A stretch of 64,000 nucleotides of DNA. Source: an uncultured Acinetobacter sp. Its GTDB lineage: Bacteria > Pseudomonadota > Gammaproteobacteria > Pseudomonadales > Moraxellaceae. Of this stretch, positions 51,442 to 60,869 are shown one piece after another. The position numbers and the translations under genes were made by a program. Positions within the stretch are counted from its first letter, which is position 1; each line of letters begins with the position of its first letter. Location: assembly GCF_947493735.1 (NCBI RefSeq), contig NZ_CANLSL010000001.1, positions 240,836-304,835 of the forward strand. The letters run 5' to 3'. Under the pieces are notes generated by a model. It did no database searches, had not been told where the DNA came from, and saw nothing but the letters and a program-made list of their open reading frames with translations.

Positions 51442-51912
51442 ATGAATGCTACCGAGTTTAGAATGATCATTTCCGCAGTCGATCTTGTTGATTGGGGTGA
51501 TGATTCTATCAATGGTCAACGAACAGAACTTTCCACGATTTTCAAAATTTTTAATGCAAATATTGACGTCACTAAACTGGTTGATGACTATTTTGAAGAC
51601 TGCGAACGAGCAGGTAAAGGTGATGTTCATGTCTTTCAAAAGCAAAATAATCATGACTTCATTTTTGCAATTGATTTTTATAATGAACCTAGCGACCAGT
51701 TAGATCTAGTTGAAGTATTTTTTCGCTTTCCCGAAGACTCAATACTACATATTTCCGAAATCCTCTCGACTTTTTTTAATCGTTCTTCGGCTCAAATACT
51801 CTATTCACAAGCTACCTTTTGCATGCGTTTGAATGAAGCGCTTAATCCAAACAACTTTCCGAGAAATGTGAAGAACTATGTGCAACAACAAGTTATACAT
51901 TTCATTGAGTAG
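51442..51912 (+). CDS. Hypothetical protein downstream of the fic gene
   Basis: A 156-residue acidic protein starting MNATEFRMIISAVDLVDWGD, with no membrane segment and no motif I recognise. It has several aromatic-acidic stretches (DYFEDCERAGKGDVHVF, LDLVEVFFRFPEDS). It begins nine bases after the fic stop with no strong ribosome binding site, so it probably depends on translation of fic. It is more AT-rich than the argH-yggX pair. Its size and acidity recall immunity-type proteins, but nothing proves it. Confidence 0.6.
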   Translation: MNATEFRMIISAVDLVDWGDDSINGQRTELSTIFKIFNANIDVTKLVDDYFEDCERAGKGDVHVFQKQNNHDFIFAIDFYNEPSDQLDLVEVFFRFPEDSILHISEILSTFFNRSSAQILYSQATFCMRLNEALNPNNFPRNVKNYVQQQVIHFIE

Positions 51913-51962
51913 ATAAGAACTGTAATATCCTAGTCACTTTAAAAACAATATTTTTTCAAGAT

Positions 51963-53117
51963 TCATCCTTTCAACGCCAAATTCTCCTCATAACTCTTAT
52001 CTGCATCTAAGCCAAACGCCTTAAAAATCTCACGCTTAACCTCAATATTGCAAGGATTCCGCAAATCAAAAAAACCTCTCTCCTTCCAATATGGTGCATT
52101 TGACTTTGCCTCGATACACTGTTCCAGTTGTTCTGTATGCAAACTAAATCTAACCCCTTCATTTTGATACGGATTATTCCTTGCCCAATCATATTGAATG
52201 CGTGAATCATCCGTGTATAAATACTGATTAAATTGCGATGTATCTAACTCTTTATAAATCAAACCATATTGTAGGTAGACCAAATTCATCTCTTCGTAAC
52301 GATTAGTTCGACTATATGAAATCAGCATATCTTGATCGGTCGGTCCAATCGGTCGATGGCCAATAATCGTATTCTCACCATAATAATAGTGATTATCCAT
52401 CACGGCTTGCGAGGGGAGCGCCATGGTCTGTGCTAACGTATCCAAATCCACATCAAGCCGTTCACTGATTTGATGATACACCTTGACGATCAAAGGCTTG
52501 GCTGCAAGATGTGTCAATCCATAATTTTTATCTTTATCAAAACCTTCTGCATTACGATGCTTACTCACATCAAGCAAAATGCGCCCAAAACCATATCGGC
52601 GACGATCAATCTTGAAGGCAAAAAAATCACCTTCTTGATATTTCACCCGCTTTCTTTTGGCCTGTTGAAAGGCTTCGATTTTCAGCAGATCATCTGGCCA
52701 ACTTTCCGCAATCCAACGCGTCAACCATTGCTGCAATGTGTCGAGCGTGCTGTCTTTTTCGAGCGCTTCAACATGATAGGTAGTTTGCGTGGCATAGCTG
52801 GCAATAACGACCTGATCTCGTGCAAATTGAAAATATACGCCCATCATCCCAAAAGACTGTGTGGCGGTGAAATTGAGTTTTTTCGGCTTTCCACGTGCCG
52901 TTTTGGGGAGCAGAATGGTGCGATTTTCAGCAGTTTTCTCATTCAGCTCTTTTTCAAAATAACTATTTTCCGTGACCCGTATTTCTTTGCGAATGCTTTC
53001 GCCATCAAAATATAAATATTGCTCGCCAAGCTGTTGCAACTCCCAATGCGCTTCAACAGGTGCTAAGCCCAAATATTTACGTTGTTGATTATTCAGTTCA
53101 AATCGTAATGCGTGCAT
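51963..53117 (-). CDS. Imm26-like domain protein
   Basis: A 384-residue soluble protein. The central segment EGDFFAFKIDRRRYGFGRIL resembles the start of the Imm26 immunity family, whose members sit beside polymorphic toxins; the rest (YYYGENTIIGHRPIGPTDQD, LVYLQYGLIYKEL) follows the same family pattern by eye. The N-terminal 130 residues form a separate region. No toxin gene lies next to it, so it is an orphan or serves another purpose. It converges on the fic-hypothetical pair, 50 bases away. Only moderate certainty on the family. Confidence 0.65.
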   Translation of the reverse strand: MHALRFELNNQQRKYLGLAPVEAHWELQQLGEQYLYFDGESIRKEIRVTENSYFEKELNEKTAENRTILLPKTARGKPKKLNFTATQSFGMMGVYFQFARDQVVIASYATQTTYHVEALEKDSTLDTLQQWLTRWIAESWPDDLLKIEAFQQAKRKRVKYQEGDFFAFKIDRRRYGFGRILLDVSKHRNAEGFDKDKNYGLTHLAAKPLIVKVYHQISERLDVDLDTLAQTMALPSQAVMDNHYYYGENTIIGHRPIGPTDQDMLISYSRTNRYEEMNLVYLQYGLIYKELDTSQFNQYLYTDDSRIQYDWARNNPYQNEGVRFSLHTEQLEQCIEAKSNAPYWKERGFFDLRNPCNIEVKREIFKAFGLDADKSYEENLALKG

Positions 53118-53261
53118 GTCACCAATCCATTTTTAAACATCTTGGAATTTCTATCTATTGTCAATTTTCATACTACACATGCTGACGATTGATCATGTCG
53201 CTGATTGGTTAAAATATTTTTGATCTCGATAAAAAGTCGCATCGTGAAATGTACAGATCAT

Positions 53262-53292
53262 AAAAAAAGCAGACCATCTGATCTGCTTTTTT
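53262..53292 (-). terminator. Terminator after the OmpK-like gene
   Basis: AAAAAAAGCAGA and TCTGCTTTTTT form a stem around CCATCTGA, 24 bases past the stop codon. It has T runs on both strands. Confidence 0.85.
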
Positions 53293-53316
53293 CAAATTTC
53301 AATACTAGTTCAATGC

Positions 53317-54030
53317 TTAGAAGTGATATTTGATCAATGCACTGACATTGTTTTCATCGACACCATCGACGCCGTATTTATTAATCCAGTACGAATATTC
53401 CACACCGAGATATAGCTGTGTATCTGGAGAAATATGTTTGCCTGCATTCCATTTCAACTGGCTTGTCCAATTCATTTCGCTTTCGTGATCATCTTCTTCC
53501 GTTGACCAATCGAGGAAACCATCAAATAAGAAATCTTCATTCGATAGCTTGAACGGCACGCCATAGGTCAAGGTCAACTGCCAATCGTCATCAATACTGT
53601 CGTTATTGGCACGGTAGATATTGGCACTGGCATATTGGAAATAAGGAATATCAAGATCTACACCAATACCGTAAAGATAGTTGTTAAATCCTTCGCCACC
53701 TTCCCAAGTGATTGAAACCAATACATCTTTCACAATAACGAATTGAATATCTTTACCCGACACACCTACGAAGCTAAGACGTGGAGATGCTTCAAAATAG
53801 CTATCTTTTGCACCACCGCTTTCTGTACGGTCAATAAAACCAAAAAAATCACCGTATTTCAGTTTTGCCGCATATTCTGCTGTCACAGTGGTTTGCTCAT
53901 CTTCAGGTGTCAGCTCGTAGTTTTCACCGTAGAGCGCCGTCAAGCTAAAGTCTTGCCAGATCGGTTTTGCCATGCTCGCCGTTGCACATGATGCAAGTGC
54001 GAACGCAACACAAAGTTGTTGAAATTTCAT
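53317..54030 (-). CDS. OmpK / Tsx-like outer membrane channel
   Basis: A 237-residue beta-barrel protein with a signal peptide ending in SMAKP. It shows WQDFSLTALYGENYE, the alternating barrel strands and a C-terminal aromatic ending ALIKYHF, which the outer-membrane assembly machinery reads. This is the nucleoside-specific channel family (Tsx, OmpK). The neighbouring nucleobase permease gene lies upstream in the same direction, which fits uptake of nucleosides and bases across both membranes, but that link is inference. Confidence 0.87.
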   Translation of the reverse strand: MKFQQLCVAFALASCATASMAKPIWQDFSLTALYGENYELTPEDEQTTVTAEYAAKLKYGDFFGFIDRTESGGAKDSYFEASPRLSFVGVSGKDIQFVIVKDVLVSITWEGGEGFNNYLYGIGVDLDIPYFQYASANIYRANNDSIDDDWQLTLTYGVPFKLSNEDFLFDGFLDWSTEEDDHESEMNWTSQLKWNAGKHISPDTQLYLGVEYSYWINKYGVDGVDENNVSALIKYHF

Positions 54031-54260
54031 TGGTTTCCCCAGAGAGAATCTTTATTTTGCCCTTCGCATATATGGACGGATGCCACATCGGATTGACTCA
54101 AAACCCTGACACGCAAGCAAAACTAAAGACATAAAAAGATTGTGCGGTTTTTATTACCAAACTGTTACATTTTCAATCAATCAAATCAGGATCTGTTGAC
54201 AGTCTAAATATTCAGATCAGTACACACTGAGAATATTAAAAATCTCTAAAATACAAAGCT

Positions 54261-54293
54261 AAAAAAACGACGAGTTATTGCTCGTCGATTTTC
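54261..54293 (-). terminator. Terminator after the permease gene
   Basis: CGACGAG/CTCGTCG with a TTATTG loop and a run of seven T in the minus direction, 27 bases past the stop. The remaining gap to the OmpK-like gene (54031-54260) holds nothing else I can name. Confidence 0.9.
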
Positions 54294-54319
54294 CACATTG
54301 GAATTTTAAAATTCAAATA

Positions 54320-55723
54320 TTAATGCGCTGAAAACGCATCGTGTTCATCTCGATTTTCTTCACCGAGGCTTTGGCGGTTAAAAATCAAATTCATCAAGAT
54401 CGCTGCAAAAGTTGCGGTACCAATACCGCCAAGATCAAAACCTGCAATGTGTAAAGAGAAATTGCCTGTACCCATGATCACCACCACAGCAGCGACGAGC
54501 ATATTGCCATTTTGACTAAAATCGACACGATTGCTAATCCAAATCCGAGCGCCTGCAATGGTAATCAAACCAAAGACCACGATCGACGCACCACCCAAGA
54601 TCGCCACAGGAATCGTGCTTATGATTGCACCAAATTTTGGTGATAGACCTAAGAGCATCGCAAACACACCTGCCACGACAAAGACCACAGTCGAATAAAT
54701 CTTGGTTGCCGCCATCACACCGATATTCTCAGCATAAGTCGTCATCCCTGTGCCACCAACAGCACCTGACATCGTGGTGCACAAGCCATCCGCAAAGAAA
54801 GCACGTCCCATATACGGTGCAATATTTTGACCTGTCATTGCACTCACTGCTTTGAAATGACCTAAGTTTTCCGCAATCAAAATAATGAAAACAGGCGCAA
54901 TCAGCAGTATCGCTTTGGCATCAAAACTTGGACTATGGAACTGTGGCAAGCCAATCCATGCTGCATTGATAATCGGGGCAAAGTCGATCGGCGTCCCTAG
55001 CCCCATAACATTGGCGAGAATAAAATAAAATAAATAGGACAGCGCCAAACCAACAAGGAGCAAAAGACGGCGCAACATGCCTTTGGTAAACACTGCAATG
55101 GTGGTAATGCTCAGCACTGTGAGCAACGCCATCCATGTATCAAAAGCATTACTCGACACGCCTTTGATGGTGATTGGTGCAAGATTCAAACCAATGATCA
55201 TTACCACAGCCCCTGTCACCACAGGTGGCATCAGACGCTCAATCCACTGCGTCCCTGTGCGCATCACGATCAACCCGACTAAGGCATAGAAAATACCACA
55301 TGCCATGATCCCGCCAAGTGCAAGACTGATATTCGGATTACTGCCTGCGCCGACATAGCCAGTTGCAGCTGCGACCACACCAATAAAGGCAAAGCTCGAA
55401 CCGAGATAACTTGGCACTCGACCGCCTGTGATGAGGAAAAATAAAATGGTGCTAATCCCAGTCATCAACATGGTCAGACTTGGATCAAAGCCCATTAATA
55501 ATGGTGCAAGGACTGTCGCACCAAACATGGCGAATACATGCTGCAAACCCAATGCGATATTCTGCCCCGCAGGTAAATACTCATGGATTGCCACAGGCGT
55601 TTGCTCTAAATCACCTCGATAAGGCTTCCAGTCTACAAACCAGTTTTCTTTTGAACTCACGTCCGCTTGACTGCCTGAACGGCTATTCGAATTTTGATTG
55701 TCGCTTTGCATCGTTTTACTCAT
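54320..55723 (-). CDS. Nucleobase:cation symporter, uracil permease-like (NCS2 / SLC23)
   Basis: A polytopic inner-membrane transporter of about 467 residues with 12-14 hydrophobic segments. Typical NCS2 segments are GLQHVFAMFGATVLAPLL, GSSFAFIGVVAAATGY, MPPVVTGAVVMIIGLNLA and the signature AENLGHFKAVSAMTGQNI. It is closest to UraA/RutG-type pyrimidine permeases. I use the ATG at 55723. A TACAAT box on the minus strand lies just upstream of it, which would exclude the longer reading frame to 55774. The gene is divergent from gltX. Confidence 0.9.
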   Translation of the reverse strand: MSKTMQSDNQNSNSRSGSQADVSSKENWFVDWKPYRGDLEQTPVAIHEYLPAGQNIALGLQHVFAMFGATVLAPLLMGFDPSLTMLMTGISTILFFLITGGRVPSYLGSSFAFIGVVAAATGYVGAGSNPNISLALGGIMACGIFYALVGLIVMRTGTQWIERLMPPVVTGAVVMIIGLNLAPITIKGVSSNAFDTWMALLTVLSITTIAVFTKGMLRRLLLLVGLALSYLFYFILANVMGLGTPIDFAPIINAAWIGLPQFHSPSFDAKAILLIAPVFIILIAENLGHFKAVSAMTGQNIAPYMGRAFFADGLCTTMSGAVGGTGMTTYAENIGVMAATKIYSTVVFVVAGVFAMLLGLSPKFGAIISTIPVAILGGASIVVFGLITIAGARIWISNRVDFSQNGNMLVAAVVVIMGTGNFSLHIAGFDLGGIGTATFAAILMNLIFNRQSLGEENRDEHDAFSAH

Positions 55724-55785
55724 TTTCAATACTGCGTCATTGTAGCGAAATTTGTGCCTTGCCACGAGATACATTGATCAAAGGA

Positions 55786-55814
55786 TTTTTAGCCCTGCGG
55801 TTTTTCGTTATAAT
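55786..55814 (+). promoter_or_regulatory. Promoter of gltX
   Basis: TATAAT at 55809-55814, with TTTTTA 17 bases before it as a weak -35 box. Transcription would start about 26 bases before the gltX ATG, leaving a very short leader without a clear ribosome binding site. Confidence 0.6.
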
Positions 55815-55846
55815 GCTCGGCATTACATTATTTCTAGATATTTATT

Positions 55847-57358
55847 ATGACCGTCCGCACACGTATAGCTCCCTCTCCAACAGGCTTTCCACACGTCGGT
55901 ACAGCCTATATCGCACTGTTTAATTTATGCTTTGCCAAACAACATGGCGGTGAATTTATTCTACGCATCGAAGACACCGACCAAGTCCGCTCAACGCCTG
56001 AATCAGAAAAAATGATCTTAGATTCACTCCGTTGGCTCGGACTCAACTGGTCAGAAGGTCCTGATATTGGCGGTCCACATGAGCCATACCGTCAATCGGA
56101 ACGCATGGGTATCTATAAGCAATACGCAGTGCAATTGGTTGAGCAAGGTCATGCTTTTTACTGCTTTGCCACAGCAGAAGAGCTTGATCAAATGCGAGCA
56201 GAGCAACAAGCACGAGGCGAAACACCAAAATATGACGGTCGTGGTTTAAAGCTTTCTGCGGATGATGTACAACAACGTCTTGCGGACAATCAACCACACG
56301 TCATTCGTATGAAAGTGCCTGAAGATGGTGTGTGCAAATTCCAAGATATGCTCCGTGGCGAAGTTGAAATTCCGTGGGCACAAGTCGATATGCAAGTCTT
56401 ACTCAAAACCGACGGCTTACCAACTTACCACCTTGCTAACGTCGTCGATGATCATCTAATGCAAATCACCCATGTGATTCGTGGTGAAGAGTGGATTCCA
56501 TCTGCGCCGAAGCATCAATTGCTCTATCAATATTTTGGTTGGGACATGCCTGTGCTTTGCCACATGCCACTACTTCGCAACCCCGACAAATCAAAATTGT
56601 CTAAACGTAAAAATCCAACCTCGATTAATTATTATCGTGATATTGGCGTGCTTCCTGAAGCATTGCTGAACTACTTGGGACGTATGGGTTGGTCGATGCC
56701 TGATGAACGTGAAAAGTTCAACTTAGCAGAAATGATCGAACATTTTGAAATTCAACGTGTATCTCTCGGTGGTCCTATCTTTGATGTGGAAAAGTTAAAT
56801 TGGCTGAATGGTCAATGGCTCAAAGCGTTAACACCGTCTGAGTTGCTCGATACAATTCTAGTGTGGCAAGGCAATCGTCAAAAACTCGAAGAGATCGCAG
56901 CAGCAATTCAACCTCGAATTAACTTGCTTTCTGAAGCGGTGAATTGGGCAGGATTCTATTTTAATCACATGCCAACGTTGACTGCTGAACAGTTTGAAAA
57001 TAAAAAACTCAGTGCTGAACAAGTCCGTCAAAGCTTGCAATTTGCGATTTGGCGTTTAGAAAGCTTATTCACATGGAATAATGATACCGTTAGTCAAACC
57101 TTGATGGATTTGGCGAATCAGATGGAAATTAAACTGCGTGACTTTATGCCTGCGTTCTTTAATGCCATTGCCGGTTCGACCAGTTCGACCCCTGTGATGC
57201 AAGCAATGGTCACCATTGGTCCTGACCTGACTTTTGCACGCTTACGCAATGCTTTAGAAGTCGTTGGTGCACCAAGTAAGAAAGAACTAAAAGTATGGGA
57301 AAAGCTGAATGAACAGCTTAAACTGCCTAAAAATGAAACAAATGACAGTGCACAGTAA
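55847..57358 (+). CDS. gltX: Glutamate--tRNA ligase
   Basis: A class I aminoacyl-tRNA synthetase of 503 residues. The HIGH motif appears as HVGT at residues 16-19 within [14 protein letters not shown], and the KMSKS motif as KLSKRK. The substrate region has [13 protein letters not shown]. It charges tRNA-Glu; two copies of that tRNA lie at 9254-9475 of this window, while tRNA-Ala follows this gene directly. Confidence 0.97.
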   Translation: MTVRTRIAPSPTGFPHVGTAYIALFNLCFAKQHGGEFILRIEDTDQVRSTPESEKMILDSLRWLGLNWSEGPDIGGPHEPYRQSERMGIYKQYAVQLVEQGHAFYCFATAEELDQMRAEQQARGETPKYDGRGLKLSADDVQQRLADNQPHVIRMKVPEDGVCKFQDMLRGEVEIPWAQVDMQVLLKTDGLPTYHLANVVDDHLMQITHVIRGEEWIPSAPKHQLLYQYFGWDMPVLCHMPLLRNPDKSKLSKRKNPTSINYYRDIGVLPEALLNYLGRMGWSMPDEREKFNLAEMIEHFEIQRVSLGGPIFDVEKLNWLNGQWLKALTPSELLDTILVWQGNRQKLEEIAAAIQPRINLLSEAVNWAGFYFNHMPTLTAEQFENKKLSAEQVRQSLQFAIWRLESLFTWNNDTVSQTLMDLANQMEIKLRDFMPAFFNAIAGSTSSTPVMQAMVTIGPDLTFARLRNALEVVGAPSKKELKVWEKLNEQLKLPKNETNDSAQ

Positions 57359-57387
57359 TTCTCAGTTGACCTGTTGAATTGACAGTC

Positions 57388-57421
57388 TTACGCCATCTGC
57401 ATAAGATGGCGTAACGCTTTT
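57388..57421 (+). terminator. Hairpin between gltX and tRNA-Ala
   Basis: A perfect 11-base stem TTACGCCATCT/AGATGGCGTAA with a five-base loop. Only a short T run follows, four bases after a CG, so termination may be partial. Confidence 0.6.
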
Positions 57422-57473
57422 AGCGTGTTTGTTCAGACAACATTTTAATAATGATAAAGTTTGAAAAATAATT

Positions 57474-57549
57474 GGGGTCATAGCTCAGTTGGTAGAGCGC
57501 TACAATGGCATTGTAGAGGTCAGGAGTTCGATCCTCCTTGACTCCACCA
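57474..57549 (+). tRNA. tRNA-Ala (anticodon GGC)
   Basis: A 76-base cloverleaf with encoded CCA. The acceptor GGGGTCA pairs with TGACTCC (one G-T pair), and the anticodon stem CTACA/TGTAG encloses ATGGCAT with the GGC anticodon. Confidence 0.96.
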
Positions 57550-57585
57550 CATTCTAATCTGCATGCCTTTTCAATTTTGAAATAA

Positions 57586-58842
57586 TTATAACCAAATCCC
57601 CTGTACCACTTCTCCAGTTTCAATCGCTTGCCCACTTGGCGCTCTCACCAAACAATTGGCTTGCATCAGATTTGAGAGCATATGCGACTGCTGTCTTGTC
57701 AATGGCTTCACCATTAAACACCCTTGATCGAACTCCGCCACCATACGGATAAATCGCTCACGTTGATCCGCTTTGATCGGTTGCGTTAATGTTGCACTAA
57801 ACCATTGTAGGGTATTGCAGTTGCCTTGTACGGCATTCAACAACAGCTTGCCATAAACTTGCATACAGATATAGACCGCCGCAGGATTCCCAGGCAAACC
57901 AAGTAAATAGCAACGATGATCTTCATTATTAAATGATGCAAAAAAGAGTGGTTTCCCCGGTTTTTGTTTCACTTTCCAAAAGTGTTGCGCAAAACCATTG
58001 TTCAGCGCACACGGTCGGACATAATCATAATCACCAACCGATACGCCCCCTGTGGTGATCAACACATCATATTGGGTTTTAAGGCGATCAAAAGTGTCAT
58101 TAACGACCGCTTCATCATCGGCAATATGCAAAATATCAACCTGAAAATGATTTGACTGGCACCATGCTTGAAGCAAAGGTCCATTAGCATCAAATACTTT
58201 TGAGCTAGCATCCATTGACAGATCATTACTAGAGGTCGCCACTTCATCACCAGTAATCAATACAGCGATTTTCGGTTGCTTAAATACAGTGACCTCAAAA
58301 ACACCCGCCATACTCAAGGCGGCAATTGCGCCGACATTGAGATATTGCCCACGCTCAGCCAAAAGTTGCCCTTTCGACACTTCCTCGCCGATATGACGAA
58401 TATCCGCATCAACTCGAAGTGGTTCAGTGATGGTGATTGATAAGTGGTTGGCTTGAACAATTTCTTGTCGTGCAACCGTAGTGATATTTTCAGGAACTTT
58501 ACCACCTGTAAAAATCCGTACGGCTTGACCATGATGCAACTGAAATTGCTGATCACTGCCTGCTCGAATTTCTCCAATCACTTCAAAAGTTTGGTTTTGG
58601 AGAATTGAATCCTTTGCATTTTCATCATGAAAACACAGTGCATAACCATCCACCGCACTTTGCGAAAAGGTCGGTAAATTCACTTGGGAATAAATATCTT
58701 CTGCCAAATAGTGATGCAAACTTGCCTGCAAGGCTTTCTTTTCAGTGCTTAAAGGTTGTGTCTGTTGCAGAATGATTTCGATGGCTTGATCAATGCTGAT
58801 TAAGCCTTTTTCCGCACCACATACTGATACTGTTGCCACCAT
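57586..58842 (-). CDS. moeA: Molybdopterin molybdenumtransferase MoeA
   Basis: A 418-residue enzyme that inserts molybdate into adenylylated molybdopterin. It has the N-terminal ALQASLHHYLAEDI, SAVDGYALCF, RIFTGGKVPEN, the MoCF-binding core TTGGVSVGDYDYVR and the C-terminal FFASFNNEDHRCYLLGLPGN-type ending with GLPGNPAAVY. The start lies 14 bases after moaCB with AAGGTC as ribosome binding site. It is last in the moaD-moaE-moaCB-moeA run. Confidence 0.95.
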   Translation of the reverse strand: MVATVSVCGAEKGLISIDQAIEIILQQTQPLSTEKKALQASLHHYLAEDIYSQVNLPTFSQSAVDGYALCFHDENAKDSILQNQTFEVIGEIRAGSDQQFQLHHGQAVRIFTGGKVPENITTVARQEIVQANHLSITITEPLRVDADIRHIGEEVSKGQLLAERGQYLNVGAIAALSMAGVFEVTVFKQPKIAVLITGDEVATSSNDLSMDASSKVFDANGPLLQAWCQSNHFQVDILHIADDEAVVNDTFDRLKTQYDVLITTGGVSVGDYDYVRPCALNNGFAQHFWKVKQKPGKPLFFASFNNEDHRCYLLGLPGNPAAVYICMQVYGKLLLNAVQGNCNTLQWFSATLTQPIKADQRERFIRMVAEFDQGCLMVKPLTRQQSHMLSNLMQANCLVRAPSGQAIETGEVVQGIWL

Positions 58843-58856
58843 GATTTTAAATGACC

Positions 58857-59780
58857 TTATTGATAACCTTGCGCATGTGGCACATCTTGACTAACATCAA
58901 TGAGATGCACCAATGCAGGCAAAATCGCCGCCATCGACTCACTTGCACCACCACGACTCCCCGGAAAAGTAATCACAAGACTACGATCAATATAGCCTGC
59001 CACACCACGAGAAAGCGCCGCATACGGGGTACGTTTCTGCCCAAAAGATCGTGCAGCTTCCATCAATCCCGGGATTTCACGTTTTAATAAAGGCTGTAAG
59101 GTTTCCACGGTAATGTCACGAGTACCCAAACCTGTACCGCCCACAGTGATCACACAGGCATAGCTTTTACTCAACTCTAAAACAAGGGTTTTCAGTTGCT
59201 CCGATTCGTCAGGCAAGATTTGATAATGAATCGGATCAAAGCCCGCTTGCTCTAAAGTGTCTACCACCGAGCGTCCTGCTGTATCAGGCTTGCGTCCTGC
59301 TGCCACGGTATCAGACAGTACAATCACCGCCGCAGACACTGCACGACGTAGTGTGCGTTTGAAGTGAGATTTTCCGCCTTTTTTCTGATCGAGTTTGCAT
59401 TGCTGTAGCACCAAGTCTTCAGGCTCACAATGCGGTTTGAGCATGTCATAAATGGTCAAACCTGCGAGGCTTGCCGCCGTCAAGGCTTCCATTTCCACAC
59501 CTGTCGGACCGATGGTTTCGACTTCGGCATAGATCACCACACGGTCTGCTAACAGCTCAAACTCCACATCCGCCCGATAAATCGGCAATGGATGACACAA
59601 CGGAATCAGCTCATCAGTGCGCTTTGCTGCGAGAATGCCTGCAATACGTGCTGTTTTGAGTGCATCGCCCTTTTCAGTATTACCATCCGCAAGCAATTGA
59701 ATGCAGTGTGCAGGTGCAAGCAACTCGGCACTGGCTTTGGCAATTCGATAGCTTTCAGGCTTCATGCCGACATTTTTCAT
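58857..59780 (-). CDS. moaCB: Bifunctional MoaC-MoaB molybdenum cofactor protein
   Basis: A 307-residue fusion. Residues 1 to about 160 are MoaC, cyclic pyranopterin monophosphate synthase, with KRTDELIPLCHPLPI, GPTGVEMEALTAASLAGLTI and YDMLKPH. Residues from about 165 are MoaB (MogA-like, adenylylates molybdopterin), with VIVLSDTVAAGRKPDTAGR, TVGGTGLGTRDITVE and FPGSRGGASESM. Separate genes in E. coli, fused here as in relatives. It lies between moaE and moeA. Confidence 0.93.
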   Translation of the reverse strand: MKNVGMKPESYRIAKASAELLAPAHCIQLLADGNTEKGDALKTARIAGILAAKRTDELIPLCHPLPIYRADVEFELLADRVVIYAEVETIGPTGVEMEALTAASLAGLTIYDMLKPHCEPEDLVLQQCKLDQKKGGKSHFKRTLRRAVSAAVIVLSDTVAAGRKPDTAGRSVVDTLEQAGFDPIHYQILPDESEQLKTLVLELSKSYACVITVGGTGLGTRDITVETLQPLLKREIPGLMEAARSFGQKRTPYAALSRGVAGYIDRSLVITFPGSRGGASESMAAILPALVHLIDVSQDVPHAQGYQ

Positions 59781-59831
59781 CGCAAAAATTCCAAAAAATT
59801 AAAATCTAAAATGTATGATTCAAATGAACCT

Positions 59832-60371
59832 TTAATGATCATGTGTACAAGCTACATGGTCGTGCTGATGGTGTACATGTTTTAACTCTTTTTTCTTTGC
59901 CACATCAGCATAGTCACTACGAATACAACAGCCTTCGACAAAGACACTTGTCCCATCATGGTAAAATTCTTCTTTCCACACAGGTACTTCGTGTTTCACC
60001 CGTTCCACCGCTTCTTCGCAAGCAGCAAAGGCTTCACGGCGATGCGCTGCACGAGCTACCGCATAGATCGCAACTTCGCCAATGTCTAAATGACCAATAC
60101 GATGCACCACCCGCACATAAGACACGCCATATTTTTGCTCAATGTCGAGTTCAATCTCACGGACGAGTCGTTCAGCAAGCGGTTTATAAGCGGTATATTT
60201 GAGGCTTTTTACAGCTTTACCTTCGTGATGATCTCGCACCGTACCTGCAAAAAGTGCTAAACCACCACATTCAGGGAAATATTGCATCTTAAGCAATTGA
60301 TACAGATCAATGTCGTGATCTTGAATGCGTTCAATCTCAGCGTTAATTCTTAGGTTGAGTTGTTCTGACAT
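59832..60371 (-). CDS. moaE: Molybdopterin synthase catalytic subunit MoaE
   Basis: With MoaD it adds sulfur to precursor Z to make molybdopterin. The 179-residue protein has ECGGLALFAGTVRDHHEGKA, VHRIGHLDIGEVAIYAVARA and the catalytic lysine region VPVWKEEFYHDGTSVFVE. It ends in an unusual His-rich tail (HVHHQHDHVACTHDH) beyond the normal fold. It starts two bases after moaD, with AGGAGG overlapping the moaD end. Confidence 0.95.
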   Translation of the reverse strand: MSEQLNLRINAEIERIQDHDIDLYQLLKMQYFPECGGLALFAGTVRDHHEGKAVKSLKYTAYKPLAERLVREIELDIEQKYGVSYVRVVHRIGHLDIGEVAIYAVARAAHRREAFAACEEAVERVKHEVPVWKEEFYHDGTSVFVEGCCIRSDYADVAKKKELKHVHHQHDHVACTHDH

Positions 60372-60373
60372 TT

Positions 60374-60622
60374 TTAGCCTCCTGCAACTGGAGGTAATAA
60401 AGCGATGGTCATCTGCTCGTCAATCATCAAATCACGATGTACCAATTGATCGCCGATCGCACAGGCACAGCGTTCAAGATTGTCATGAATTTGAGGTAAT
60501 TGCTCAGCTAACTCTGTTAAGGCATCTTGTAGCCGAATTGGAAAAGTCGTTGCTAAATCAATGCTTGGTCGATCTGCTAGACTAGCTAGCCGACCATACA
60601 GTTCAAATCGGATTTCACTCAT
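60374..60622 (-). CDS. moaD: Molybdopterin synthase sulfur carrier subunit MoaD
   Basis: An 82-residue ubiquitin-like protein ending PPVAGG; the terminal Gly-Gly is the site of thiocarboxylation. It begins MSEIRFELYGRLASLADRPS. I start at ATG 60622; a TTG six codons upstream is in frame but less likely. The coding for the Gly-Gly end also supplies the AGGAGG for moaE. Confidence 0.94.
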   Translation of the reverse strand: MSEIRFELYGRLASLADRPSIDLATTFPIRLQDALTELAEQLPQIHDNLERCACAIGDQLVHRDLMIDEQMTIALLPPVAGG

Positions 60623-60869
60623 TTTACGACTCTTTTTCAAATTTGGTTTAGCGCTTATTCATGCAAGGCACATACTCATGATAATGCACGTTGCACATCA
60701 ATCAAAATGCACCAAGACCATGCAGAACATGACATATTCACTATTGCTGCGCTGCAAAATGCAATCTTTATACCAAAATATTGATTTTAAACCGTTTCAA
60801 GCAGTTTAAATGAATGACTCCCTGCACTATGCACAATTTCAACACAGCGCAGGGTTTTACATTAGTTCA

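Noticed and set aside
54188..54214. ATCTGTTGACAG resembling the terminal repeat of the 41110-41379 element
   Set aside because: Only ten bases agree in a row and no second end is found nearby. It may be a remnant, but chance is as good an explanation.
60623..60869. A molybdenum-cofactor riboswitch before moaD
   Set aside because: I looked for a long structured leader in this gap and found only an imperfect hairpin near the ygiQ stop.
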